Positions 46,278 through 58,187 of a DNA stretch of 64,000 bases are shown piece after piece. The notes beneath the pieces are model-generated. The model made no database searches. It had not been told where the DNA came from and saw only the letters and a list, made by a program, of their open reading frames with translations. The translations under genes and the position numbers were made by a program. Location: positions 1,054,001-1,118,000 of the forward strand of contig CAKJVC010000012.1 of assembly GCA_918026815.1 (NCBI GenBank). The letters are read 5' to 3'. The number at the start of each line of letters is the position of its first letter. Position 1 is the stretch's first letter. Origin of the DNA: Chalara sp. BL73 (Eukaryota; Ascomycota; Leotiomycetes; Helotiales).

Positions 46278-49200
46278 TTATTCGAAATCGAAATCGAAAT
46301 CGTCATCTGCATATTCCGGATGCTGCTTCCCCTGTATGATGTAGGCATGAACATCAGCCTCAGATGGCCACGAAGCAAACTCGCTCACGATTGTCTCGGC
46401 CAAGGTCTCATAGTCAGTTCCACTCGTGAAGATTCGCACCGCAATCAGAGTCCTTTCGATCATCAGAGGCCCATTCCGAGATTGAGAAGCCCCCTCATTG
46501 AGGTGGACTTGATGCTGTCTCATGAATTCCACTACACGTATGATGGCTTCATAGTCCGAAACGAGTCCTACCACTCTTACATATGCATGCAAATGCACAC
46601 CTTGTATATCGTGTAGAGGGGACTTATTGTTTGAATCAGCCGATTCAGATAGCGCTGTTATTTTCAAAAACTCTTCTTTAATAAAGCGTACATCCTGTGA
46701 ATCTAAAGCGAGCGGTTTTTGATCAGGATCAGAGAGCGTCGCGACTATTGATTTCTCAAGGCCATGACAGAGGATAAGGAATCCATATGAGTCGAACTCC
46801 AAGTTATTCGTGTAGAAATTATCAACGACAGTCCTCATAATTTGCCAGGACTGGACATCATTCTCGGAATTTCCGACAAGCGCTTGGTCAACGATTGTTC
46901 CGCGACGAGCTAAGGCTCGAAGTACCGCATACCACGCTGGCCGATATCCCGTTTTGCTATTTTTCAGTAATTTGATGGCATGAGATAACAGGTCCGTCCA
47001 AGAATTCTCCAGCTGAAGGACGGTATTATGACTGGAGCCATCTGAGGTCAATTTATTATTGGGACTATTGGGGTCCTTATACTCCTCTTTGAACCGCGGA
47101 ACGAATCGACAGCACATTTGCAAGAATGCTGCAAATAACCTCGGCGGCAATGTGTCGCCTTGTAACATCTCACGCTCAAGCTCCGTAGCTCCTAATAGCG
47201 CCTTGACTGCATGAAGATCGGTTGGGCTATCTAGTAGATATGTTATAGCCTGGTCTGGCGTACGGGCATGCGCAACTAGGAAGCGTAAAAATCTGGCCTG
47301 GGGAAGGATCCCATCCTTCAACATCATTTTGTATAGATCCTCCATGCTTGGAGGCTGCAGAGATGTCCGATAGAAAGCGCTAAAATTGTCGTTGGATGGC
47401 GGAAGAACTTCTTTACCAGCTCCAGGCACAGGCATAAGATAGCGGACCTTGGACCCATGACTGGTTCGATCAAAATTCAATCTCGCCTGTTCGAAGTGGA
47501 GTTTCTCGAACATCGCAAAATAAAGGTGATAACCAGGGTGACCACCTGAATCCCTGAACTTCGTGAATGCGCTCCAAGCTTCTTGTACGTCACGTGTAGC
47601 TTCAACCCTTGCGACCCATTCGTATGAATCAACATTCAGATCGGAGATGTCCATATGGGCGACATGGGGAGCCCAACGTAGTTTTCTGGTATGCACAGTC
47701 GGCGTGCCATCAGGTTCTTGGCCTCCCAGAATACGCAGAGCTTTATCTCGAGGAGACTCCTGAAATCCAGATTCGGTCATACGCATCGTTGCCAGTACTG
47801 CTCTGCTAAGGTCATCGACTAGTGGCCGCTGAGCGTCCATGCCGTCTTGTTCGGTTCGCCAGGGAGGCCAGGATCGGGATCCAAGACTTGAGACTCTAGA
47901 CTCTCTTTCATTTTTCTTCTGTGCAGCAAGCACTCTCGACACAGCTTGGTAACCGCGCTGATTTAGGAGCAGCGTTGGCTTGAATTGACCCGCCCACTCC
48001 AACAAAAGCTTCTGAGCGTTCCAGCTGTATGCCATGGCTTCAAACGAATTAGTGTCTGCAGGGACGGATAATTGACACAAGAAATTGTTCATCACGTTGC
48101 AGAGCTCACGCCGCTGGTTGTCATCCAAGCGTTTGGAACGCTTTCCCTGAAACTGCACTACTGTGTTTATCAATATCCGTGTAATCTTTATAACGGCAGA
48201 GGGCCAGATCTTTCTCGCGTGGCACAAGAGTTTCAGCAGTATCTGCACAGTTATCATGGTGTGGCGCTGCGGTGGCCCGATGGTCCGGTGTTTCGTCCGG
48301 GTGATATTCGTGATTCGTTCAGATACATTAGTCAATATTCGGTCTAGCATCTTGACCTTTGTAATAGGTTCTCTGAGAATTGGCGATAAAAGAAATATTG
48401 GCAAATTGGACGTCGGTGAAAGAAAGTGTTCCAACCGCTCGTGACGATCTGGAACGGTGACAGCTTGAGCCCATGAAGCTACATCTTCAACAGAATATAG
48501 ATGCTGTTTTAAGTATTTTAGCCTAGGCTCAGAGAACGCGATCCTTTGCCCATTTATGAGAGATTCGTGCAGATAATCCAGAAGTATCATCGAGAAGTTG
48601 AGGTACCAACGGCGGGCAAGCGGCCTTGAGTCTTCCCAGACTTGACATTTCTCTGTGATGCTATCCGTACTTAACCATTTATCGAGCATGTCATCAGGCA
48701 TCATCCGCTCCGGCATGACCCTTATTATTCGGCGTTTTGTTGAGTCGCGATAGATTATTGGCGAACTGCTTGGACTTGCCGAGACACTTCCGTTGATGAC
48801 CTCCTCAATGGTAACGTCTTTGAATGATGTCCTATATGCCCTAATCCACTCAGGGTTCGGCCACCGCATAGAACCATCTTGTGGCAGATACCCGTTCGAT
48901 ATCAGCCAATCCACCGCCCTCTTCGCGCAAAACTGTTCTGCATTACTTATCCTTTTGAAAATTGCAGAGTCCCCGAACTTGTGTCGGGCCTCAGGTATCT
49001 TAATTGTACATCGACAATAGCCCGCGCCAAACTCCTTGTGCACTATATCTCTTTCATGTGCAGGATTAGCAGCGCGATATCCTATAAGTTGTCAACAGAC
49101 GGTTGAAGTGAAATCTCATAGCAAGTCACCTACGGCTGAGCTTATGAAGCCAGTTAACCGTGCCGATTTCGGCCATAGCATGAGCTTCAGCAACCATTGA

Positions 49201-51222
49201 GTCGATATCAGGTGTCGATTGTTCCCATCGTCGACTTGAGTCTTCTAGTTCAATCACTCGGGTATCCGCTGACGTGGGACTAGAAAGCCAAGAACGCCTT
49301 GCATTGACAACTTCAAGGATATCGCCGTTTGCTCTCACGAGCCAGGCCTCGCGTGGTCTTCGTTGCAGCTTTACATTTCTATCATTCGGACTCTCGGGTA
49401 ATATAGCTTTGAACTGTATAGGGTACATATTGCGTAAAACAGGTCTTAACGTAATCTCAGCATAGTTGGTAGGGAATATGATGATGCCTGGAACGGCTTC
49501 TTTGAGGTACTCTGAAATTTGATCAACTGAGAATAGTTGGCCATCCGAGAGGATATAGGGAATAGAGCTGTGAGACAACTCGATATTCACAAGTGATTTC
49601 GTGGCCTTGAGAGCGAGATTATAGTAGGGTGGGTGGGGTTTCGAAATAGGCTTTCGACTGGGATGTTTTCGAACAGAAGGTTCTTTTGAAGTGAGCTTGA
49701 TTCTTTTAAAGGGTAAGGAGGGTCGTGGACGGATAGTTTTAGTCTTGGACAATGATGCGGGATCTTTATTGGCAAGCTTTTCGCTTCCTACTTGCGCTTG
49801 AGCCAGTTTTTTGGTAATTTCGAGAAACTCATTTGCTTCCGGAGATGTTGATTGGACAATATCGTGTGCTTTTAAAGATGGTGTTGGTTCAGACTTGTCT
49901 AAATCTGAAACTCCTGTTACTGTAGACTTATTGACGTCTTGAGGTGGAATAACGATAGATTTGCGGGCATGTGGATCCGTTGGATCGATAGATCTATGTC
50001 CCGCTTTGTGTGTTATGTGGATAGTTTCACCTATTTGTACAGGCAACTGACTTATGGACAGTGATTGGCACACTTGATAGTTTGCCGGAAAACTTTTTGC
50101 CATAGCAAGGCCTGTTGTAGCACATTCTGCTGCTGGAGACTCTGTAGGCTCATTTCTCGCATTCCAATACTGCCTAATACGCACTGCATTCTGCTTCCTG
50201 ACACGCGCGAGCATGTTAGATTGGAGTTTAGGCCTATCATTCCAATTCTTTTCGGGTACAGTATCTAGCCTGCTGATCGCTAGAGGTTGAAGCTTAGGTC
50301 TTCCGTTCCACTCCTTCAAGGATACAATATTTAGCTTCCTGAAGCGCACCATGCCTAGTCTCCTGACAGGTGCTAGTGGTTTGTATCGCGAGGCTGGGAC
50401 TTGGTATCGTGGATGAATTCCCCCATTCCCGCTCGGTATGCGTCTCCATTTCTGTTCTCCGATATGCACTACCGGGTACTCTTCAATGCGCACTGAGATG
50501 GATTTCGATATCGCAGTGTTGCTGGTAGACTTATTCGCCTCTGAAGAGATGATTCTGAGGTCAGATGAGGTATCGTTCGACTTTGAGAGACCTGTATGAG
50601 CGTTAGGAGTGTTGCTGATAGGCCATTTCACTAGTTTTGCTGATTTCGAATGTATCTGGCATGAGGAATATATTCCTTTTGATGTAATACGCCGATATCT
50701 ACCGTTTTGAAAAATGATCCTAGGCTTTGAGTAGAGATATTAGATTTCTGCCCACTGTACTTTACTAGAAAAGAGGTAAGGACTGACTGATGCGCTGGTA
50801 TGTGGGCTACGATGTGTGGCACATCTGCGTAAGAAGGCACAGCCTCGATTTGCGGTATATGAACACGATTGCATTCGTTCATGTTGTCCAATACCAGAAG
50901 TGATCAGGTGAGAAGCAATTCGGTGCCCTATTATGGTAAAATGCCTTTGGCGAAATTCAACATCCCAAGACGGGTGAGAACGGCTCTGCCAGATTCTGAG
51001 AATAATTTTGATCGTAGTATTACTATTCTTGCAAAGCACCGACCTCCAGCTGCGAGCAGCATCAAACACAGTTGTCTGAGTTACCTCTGGGTATCTTGGT
51101 TCTCTTAGTGGTAAGGGGATTTTCGGAGCTTGAAATTTAAGTGGGTCCTTACCGAACCGGTTTAGTACACAAAGCAGTTGTGTTGCGGCTCGAACATGGT
51201 AGCCAAAAACCTCAAGAACCAT
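46278..51222 (-). CDS. Large helical-repeat (PPR/TPR-like) fungal protein with dsRBD-like segment
   Basis: Model of three exons: 51222-50788 (or 50761), 50724-49134, 49081-46278, about 1,610 aa. The first exon reads MVLEVFGYHVRAATQLLCVL and is Arg-rich, possibly a mitochondrial targeting region. The middle exon is basic and low-complexity up to about 49700. Across the second intron (gtaggt donor) the sequence from AEIGTVNWLHKLSR through GYCRCTIKIPE to SNAEQFCAKRAVDWLISNGY has the alpha-beta-beta-beta-alpha spacing and the C-terminal Ala/Lys helix of a double-stranded-RNA-binding fold. The last ~900 residues are helical with PPR-like spacing (for example YRPAWYAVLRALARRGTIVD, HLHAYVRVVGLVSDYEAIIR) and end in the acidic DDDFDFDFE. 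The combination suggests an organellar RNA-metabolism factor, but that is inference. The first intron boundary is uncertain because the best phase-0 donors give 36- or 63-nt introns. Confidence 0.7.
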
Positions 51223-51480
51223 GAAAGTTTCATCTCAATAATATCAAAGTGTTATCAATACTGGACCAGGAATCGAGCCGAGTCGACCGCCTGATTCAAT
51301 CTGTTCGTGGTTAATTCACTCTTGATTATTTGTTGCGACAGCTGCCCCTTAGCCCAGCCAGCCTTACAACTGCACAGTCACACCTTGAGGTCGCCAATCC
51401 ACTACAATCGCGTAGGTCGCGACCTGAAAGAGCCGACACCAAGTTGAATACTATTTTGCACGCACTGCAACAGTCTCACC

Positions 51481-54288
51481 ATGGCCACAACCAACGGGAT
51501 CTTGAGCCCCCCGCCGCACACAACTCTAGATAACTTATCCCTTTCTGCAAAGCGAAAACGCGAAGACAGTACTGAGCGCAACCACATCAATGGCTCTAGC
51601 GACTCGATATCTACAACGGAACGTGTTGAAGACCAATCTCTTTTTCAAGACTTGATGGCCGTTCTTAAATCGTAAGTTGGTTCTTGTCTATTATTCTTTT
51701 GATAGAAACTGCCCATGATTCTACTTCCACCATTTATAGGCAACAAGGACTGATTCATATCTAGATATGACCCTTCGTCCATCTTAACATCAACGCTTGC
51801 TGATCGCACTTCTTCCAACGAACCACAGCCAAAGCGGCAGAAACCCAACAACACCGCTGGGTCATCAACAATACTGGCTCGCACATCTTCCAGTGCTTAC
51901 AGCACGGTGGAAGAAGTTCTTCAGGATATCGATGCTGCTGTGTCAGATGCTCTAAAGAAACTAGATTTACCGAATAACGCGAGCCAAACGCAATATTCAC
52001 CCGTGCCGCCGGAAAAGACGGAACTTTCTCTGCAAATCTCGGCTTTCAAGAACAGAGCGTATGAGCTTATAGAGAAGGAATTGGCTTGGAGAAAGACAGG
52101 CACCAAACCGAATGGCGTAGAAGTGAATGGACACGTAATCAGCAATAACACGGGCACTGATCCATCTATACGAATCAATGGGAATCCAACCAACAACAAA
52201 ACGGTGCTAACGCTGTATGGGAATGCGCCACAAGCAAAACAACTATTCTCCAGCCTTCAGGCATCGGGAGGCCTTCCAGGTGAATCTCAAAAGGTTGTTC
52301 AGGCAGTTCGCGAAGCTGGATTGCCCATAGGTATCACAACTACACAGGTTGTCCCTATCCAGTCTACGGGCGTAGTTGATGACAAGAAACGTGTCAAAAC
52401 GCTGGGCGATTTATTCCATACCCCCCTCCTGCCTCATGTTCGACCATTAGAGCCCCCAAAATCGTCCAGAACAACGAGAGGTAATAAGGTCGGTTGGTAT
52501 CAGCCAACACTTGCCGATGAGCTCCCAAAATCCTCAGTGTACTTTGAGCAGAAAATATCGACTGGGCAATGGATCGATTATAGCAATGCAAGCCCTATCC
52601 AAGGCGGGAAGAGGAAGTCGCGCGACAGGGCAATTAGTCTTGGTGGTTCCAAAGTACCACAGGTTGAATCTGAGCCTAAGGAACTCGAAGCAGCAAAGCT
52701 GGATGCTCTCTTCCGTGGTGCCTATACAAGTTTTGCGCCGACCAAGGATAACTCGGCTGCCATTGTGCCTGAAGGCTTAGTAGACAAGATATGGTGGCAA
52801 CAAATTGGGGAAAAGAGTTTCGATCGGTTTATTGAAAATGCGCAATCGCTTGAAGATGTTAATGGCGTCGCCCAACTCGATGGCGAGCTTATTAAAATTG
52901 ATGGCAATGAGGACGCAACTTTCAAAGATGCTGTAGAGTGGTATGAAAGCCAAGCTATAGATCCAGCTCTAGTACCATCTACCGAGAGATCGGTCCAGGA
53001 TAAGGATATTGAAGAGGTTCTCGAAGGCATCTCGGAGCTCTTGGAAACGTTGAACTCGTACCAGAGAAATCGAAATATATCTTTGAATCCCCCAACCCGG
53101 CCGGTTGGGCTTCTATCTGCTACAGACAATGTAGCAACCGGGACCCCCCCAAAGCCAAGCGATTCTGAGATGGCAACATATGAGATCCTCAAGTCCCAGT
53201 TGACTATGATGATCTCTTCTCTACCTCCGTTTGCTGTGGCAAAACTGGATCCTCATCACTTGTCTGAACTCAGCATCAGCACGAAACTACCCATTCAAGT
53301 GGAAAATTACAATGGGGTTATGGAAGAAGATGAAGCGACTCTTAAGGCTAAGCAAGCTTCCATGGGTTCGTCTGCCTCGCGAAATGCGCAACCTCAAGGT
53401 CAGCGCGTCAATCAAGCCACGCCATATAATACTCAGTACCAAGCGCCACGGGCACCGGCTCCAACACAACAGTATTACAACACCACTCATACACCAATAA
53501 GGCCACCAAACATGCAAAGACCACCTGCTTCGGCACCTGCACCTTATCCTCTCCAAAGACCAAGTTCGTCCACCAGTTACCGTCCTCAAACGTATGGAAC
53601 TCCTTCATATAGCCAGCAAACTACACGCCCAGTTCAACAACAATACAGCTCCTCTCACTATGGGCCGTCAAATCCTGGTTCATACTCTCAAACTCCTACC
53701 CAAGGTTATGCTCGGCCAATTGGTCAATCTTACCAAAACGCCTCACAAGCTGCTCTTCAGGCTCCTATTGGCAACCGCTATGCAATGCAGCAAACTTATC
53801 AGCAGCAAACTCCAGCCCAGAATGGAGCGAGTCAACAGTACAGTAATGGTAACTCTGGAGGCCAGCCATCTCCGAAACCTTCCTCGTGGGGCCTACAAGG
53901 CCAGTTAGCCCAACATGATTACGCTGGTAGAAATGGTTCATATCCTACTAGCACACCAACTTACTCCGGCTCAAACCCTCTCACGAATCCAAATCAAAGA
54001 GCATATTCAGCAAACCCAGCGACACAAAGTTCAGCACCGAATGGCGGCGCATCACAGTCACCACGACCACAACCTGTACAACAAACACAACATACGTCTG
54101 GCGCAAACAATTACAGTACCTTCCTCAGTGCAGAGCAGCAATCGAATCTTTTAGAGCGTCAACGGGCAACGCTCGCGGCACAGCAACAAAACGCACAGCC
54201 GCAAGCAAGACAGGCGGCACAACCAGGTGTTCTGGGATCTCCAGCTCAAGGGCAGGTTAATGGTGGCATGGTAGTCTCTGGATCATGA
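51481..54288 (+). CDS. Conserved fungal protein of unknown function, Gln/Pro/Ser-rich C-terminus
   Basis: Two exons, 51481-51671 and 51765-54288 (904 aa), with the join TC|A giving LKSYDPSSIL. A basic KRKRED motif near residue 21 and QPKRQKP after the intron are potential nuclear signals. Residues ~90-130 form an amphipathic helical segment (VEEVLQDIDAAVSDALKKL). A central block KTLGDLFHTPLLPHVRPLEP with TRGNKVGWYQPT and GQWIDYSNASP looks conserved across Pezizomycotina. KIWWQQIGEKSFDRF and EEVLEGISELLETLNSYQRN follow. The last ~300 residues are low-complexity Gln/Ser/Pro/Tyr, as in transcription or chromatin cofactors. I do not recognise a characterised family. It is divergent from the dsRBD/PPR-like gene with only 258 bp between starts, so the two may share a promoter. 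Confidence 0.75.
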
Positions 54289-54838
54289 GGTCGCATGGAG
54301 TGGTCAACAGAGGTATTGAACAGGTTAAATATGTTATTTTGCGAGGGAGTTTTAGGCGAGGCATTATGTTTACTGGCACCTCTTCTGTGCTCACTTTGAA
54401 AACTTTTAGTGACATAGTTAGAATTTCGGTTGTGCCACTAAAAAGCATGTAGAATTATACAAGAGAATAGCGTCAATGGTTAACTTGATTGCACAGAGAT
54501 ATTTTGAACAGATCATGACCAGTGCCTGGGAATGACAGCCTTGAATGAGATAGATGACACTTTCTATAGTTATCTCCTTTCATTAATGTTCTTTTTCCTT
54601 TGTGGGTATTCACAACCTAGCATCAGGTGATGTGGGGTCTCCATGAAGCCGCCCCAGTGGTACGTCATTTTCGTTTAAGGGTCCCCGACTTCAAGAGACC
54701 TCCATTTGATCTAGTTCGGACGATCAACCAGGTGCATTGTTACCAAGATTTCTAGAAAGAGAGTCTTTATACCAGACACCACTCACTGCCGTCAACCCAG
54801 ATCCTCACCACAATATCCAATCCATAAGTGTAAGCAAA
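54289..54838. other. Intergenic
   Basis: 550 bp between two plus-strand genes; AT-rich 3' flank followed by promoter sequence. Nothing specific recognised. Confidence 0.5.
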
Positions 54839-55790
54839 ATGAATACGCCAACTCTCATTGATCTGCCAGATCCCCCCTCCAATCCAGACACTCCCACAGA
54901 GGCACCGTAGGTCCGCACCCATAAGATCCAGAGCAGAGACTGATAGAGAAAGCGGCACTCCGAATTCTGCAACTACTTCGCTATCTGCGCTCTCGACTAC
55001 TGCAATTAAAGATGGTCATCGAGGCGCCGCCTTTGCCCACCACCATCGCACCACTCCGTCCAGCAACACCCTCGAAGCCGAACGCGCAGATCGCATCTCT
55101 CGACTTGCCGGCCTAGAGCGCGTTTCTGCCGGACGACCACAAAGTACAGTGACCTCTGGTGCTGCAGGTACAGTTCAACTTCCCGGCTACTTTGACGCGG
55201 CTGGCAACCCGGTCTACACAACCAAGATGTCAACCGTAGGAACAGCTTCACAGACAGGCTCAACGGGAGGAAGAACTACGACATGGGCCAGCGGAAGCAC
55301 CAAGGACGATGACCAAATGAGCATGGATGCCAATTCCAATTATCGAGACTTAGACGACCGAGATCGCTTTTCTACTGGCGCACTTGATGAGGACGATGGA
55401 ATGAGTGATGATACCTCGCTGGTAGGCTTTGGTGAGGGAGCCGGTAGTACGGTTAGTGGACCTACATATTCGCGCAGCAATTTGCAGAGAAATCTGGGAA
55501 GCGCAAGAGATATTGGAAGCGCGAGCGCTGCACCGGCTAGTACGAATGCGGAACAACAGCGACGAGATGTGAGAGCGATCGATGGCTTGGCGGATGATAC
55601 AAGTAGTGGATGGGTTGATACAGCTGCGAGAGGCGGCGCTGGTGTGCCTAGCAACAGCAACAGAGGCTCAGGAGTTGAGGCTGCGGAAAGAATTATCAGA
55701 GAACGTATTGATGATGGAGTCTCGCAAAAGCCGCTGGGAAGCCCAGACGAGAATGGAATAGGCAAATTCTACTTTGAGGAGAGGAAATAG
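54839..55790 (+). CDS. Conserved fungal Ser/Gly-rich protein of unknown function, apparent frameshift near the start
   Basis: The likely start is ATG 54839 (MNTPTLIDLPDPP), which runs into a stop at 54908. The rest of the gene lies in the +1-shifted frame from about 54870 to 55790. A single-base excess in the six-C tract at about 54871-54876 would explain this: reading five Cs gives DLPDPPPIQTLPQRHRRS, which joins the downstream frame smoothly. Downstream blocks are TTSLSALSTTAIKDGHRG, EAERADRISRLAGLERVSAG, LPGYFDAAGNP, TGSTGGRTTTWASGS, DDTSLVGFGEGAGSTVSG and EAAERIIRERIDDGVSQKP with the end GIGKFYFEERK. About 317 aa if corrected. The family is conserved in filamentous fungi but I know no function. 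A splice explanation would need a 25-nt intron, which is implausibly short. Confidence 0.65.
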
Positions 55791-56142
55791 GTTGCTCGTT
55801 TCAACAGCGAGTAGCTAAGCTAGGTTTTTTTGTTGGCTTACACATTTTGCAATGGATTTTCGATACCACGTTGTGCACGCGGGGAAGTATCTATAGGTCA
55901 ATGGCTATGTTTGCTGGTGTTTGGCACTAAAATTTTCTCCACAATCTAAACAAAGTACATTGACTTTAGGATGTGCAACTGAAGGTATGGGGGCTGAAAT
56001 ATTTTTAAGATATGCCGCTGCCCTTAACGCCTAGAACTCCCTGCTTTCAAGGCTCGCCTTCCCAGACAGCTCTCAAGCATGACCTCTTCAGACATGAATG
56101 CAACCCCCCCAAACCCAAATCCATACTCTATCCCCCAACATC
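55791..56142. other. Convergent intergenic region
   Basis: 352 bp between a plus-strand stop and the RSA3 stop on the minus strand. No feature recognised. Confidence 0.5.
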
Positions 56143-56639
56143 TCATTCACGCTTACTCTCCTCGCGCCCGGCCCCCACAATCCTTCTCTGGTCCTCCCTC
56201 GAGAATGTTGACGTTCCCTGACTCAATGCATTAATCAACAATGGCAAGGCTCCTTCTCGAAAATCATCAGCGCCGCGGACTTTATCCAGATCCTCGGCGA
56301 ACTCTTGGGTTGCGCGCTGTAGGTAGAACTTTTTAAATTCAGTAGTAACTTGTGCATCTGTTAACTCCTTGGGCCCCTCCTGCAATATGTTAATATTATG
56401 ATATAGAGGAGTAACATTGAAGGGGGGGGTTGGTTACTGGGTCCTGTTTGGAGATGGAATTTGTGGTGGATTTCTCCGGCTCACTGTCACTGTCTGAAGA
56501 AACTTCACAGGGTTAGTTGGGACTGTGTCTTTATTTGTACGCAGATAAAGAAGGGACAGTTACCTTGAGTTCGAGACTTGTTCTTCTTCCGCCTTTTGGG
56601 CTTGGATATTGCCTTGACGTCCATCTTCTTCCCAAGCAT
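56143..56639 (-). CDS. rsa3: Ribosome assembly protein 3 (RSA3)
   Basis: RSA3 is a small nucleolar factor associated with pre-60S particles and the DEAD-box helicase Dbp6. Three exons, 56639-56564, 56502-56438 and 56379-56143 (125 aa), with phases 1 and 0. The N-terminus is a Lys/Arg-rich nucleolar-type stretch (SKPKRRKKNKSRT), followed by the acidic phospho-type run SSDSDSEPE. The conserved C-terminal domain reads ELTDAQVTTEFKKFYLQRAT, then QEFAEDLDKVRGADDF and ALPLLINALSQGTSTFS. Start 56639 (MLGKKMD) is the first in-frame Met of the exon; 56624 (MDVKAIS) is equally possible. Introns are 58-61 nt with taac branch motifs. Size and domain order match the family. Confidence 0.88.
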
Positions 56640-57176
56640 GTAATTGGTGTACGCAAGGCAATTGGAATTCCAAGATTTATACCTGATCACGTTTTTTTTA
56701 CGCCGCTGGCCATAAATAAGACGGGACAACGCCTAGCCTAGTGATCCACAATAGAAGCTACCAGCTCCACAAATAATAAACTCATATCTAGTGCTAATGT
56801 CTCTTTCGTCGCCCTCCGTCAAACACCTTTTCTCTTCTTCTAACTTCTCCTTTTGAATCAAGTGGTTCTTTGCTCAAATGTTGGTGCATTAAGTTGTCGC
56901 TCAATAGTAGCTCCTATTATCACGGCAGCCCGATTACGGCCATGCAAGCTGATCACAGTGCAGATCATGATTGGTGCTCTCGAAACTTCCTGACGGGTCT
57001 AGCATCAAAAATGCTCGTAGCTGACCACCCGCGCCGCTTCGGGAATTCTATTCCAAGTGAATGCCTTCGCGTTCGTAGAAAGGCTCCCTACAATTTTTGT
57101 CCCTATTCTTGCATTGCCTTAGTGTTCTCTTTTTCTGAGCCTGTTTGATAATAGCACTTGCTCTAGAAAGACATCA
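56640..57176. promoter_or_regulatory. Divergent intergenic region RSA3/methyltransferase
   Basis: 537 bp between divergent starts; an open frame at 56870-57148 lacks support. No motif recognised. Confidence 0.4.
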
Positions 57177-58187
57177 ATGAGTCCGGAGCAGATCTACGGC
57201 GTTCCGGCCAGAACAACGAGGTGTGTAAGGGCGCATTACCACTCCACCCAGTCTCGTTTTGATGTTGATCCCGCCTTAGATTGAATTTTCAGCACCAGCT
57301 AGCGGCCAGTGTCACCAATGGGTGTCTCCTGCACCCAGCGATTCCGGTTTCTGATGTGAAGAATGTCGCAGATGTTGGAACCGGTACAGGGTAGTGTTCT
57401 CGGTGGCCATGCCATCTCTTAATACGGTTGATATTGATCGATATTAGCATCTGGCTTGAAGATTTATACACACGTCAATTGCGGTCAGAGGTCATAAGTG
57501 AAGACCGGTGCTTTGATGGCTACGATATCTCGCCCGCACACTTTCCTAAGAAAGGAAACTGTAATCACATAGTACATGATGTTCTCAAACCATTTCCGAC
57601 ACAATATCATGGATATTATGATCTGGTACACGTGCGTTACATGGCGCTGTCGCTGAAGACCAAGGAATATAGTCTGGCAGCTGACAATCTGATGGATCTC
57701 TTGAGTAAGCTCTGCTTCACCTTCCTGAGCGATTCGTGCCTAATAGTGTGACGTAGAGCCTGGCGGCTACATCCAGTGGGAAGACTTCGACTACGCAGAC
57801 ATAAGCGCCAACCCAGGCTCGTCCGTCCACGAAGAACTCATAACAATCATTAGCACATTCCTCCGTGGCCGCGGCATGAGCACAAGAAGCTCCCATGATG
57901 TTGTGGCGGCGCTTAAAGCTGCAGGATTCGAGAATGTTACGAGAGAAGAGCGCAATTCGTACTGGGAGAGTGGTCTCACACACGAAGTTCGTAAATGGGC
58001 TTGGACCTCTATACAGCGCTTGACGCTTCGTGCTCTGATTTGGTCTGGATTAGCTCGAGATAAGGACGCTGCAGGTATCATTACGCGGGATATGCTTAGG
58101 CGGCTGGAAGATGATTATAGGGGAGGTGTTGTGCCTAACTTTCCTCATAGGATTATTTTAGGCAAGAAAAGTGTTTGCGACGTTTAA
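57177..58187 (+). CDS. Class I SAM-dependent methyltransferase (LaeA-like/UMTA-type)
   Basis: Model of four exons: 57177-57224, 57293-57390, 57448-57704, 57757-58187 (277 aa). The SAM-binding motif I VADVGTGTGIW is rebuilt across intron 2 (GG|C). Upstream is LLHPAIPVSDVKN, as is usual in fungal UMTA/LaeA-like methyltransferases. FDGYDISPAHFP supplies the acidic motif II, VHDVLKPFPTQYHGYYDLVH motif III, and KPGGYIQWEDFDY the post-motif strand. The enzyme probably methylates a small molecule or protein, but the substrate is unknown. The N-terminus is short compared with relatives, which usually have an RLxxQH helix before motif I, so the first exon boundary (TGT|gtaagg) is the least certain join. 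No biosynthetic cluster surrounds it. Confidence 0.8.

Noticed and set aside
50631..50891. Alternative frame through the first exon of the large helical-repeat gene
   Set aside because: It stops at 50631 and does not join the downstream exon in phase.
54908..54932. 25-nt intron to explain the frame change in the 54.8-kb gene
   Set aside because: GT-AG ends and phase fit, but the length is far below the smallest convincing intron here (38 nt); a one-base indel in the C tract is simpler.
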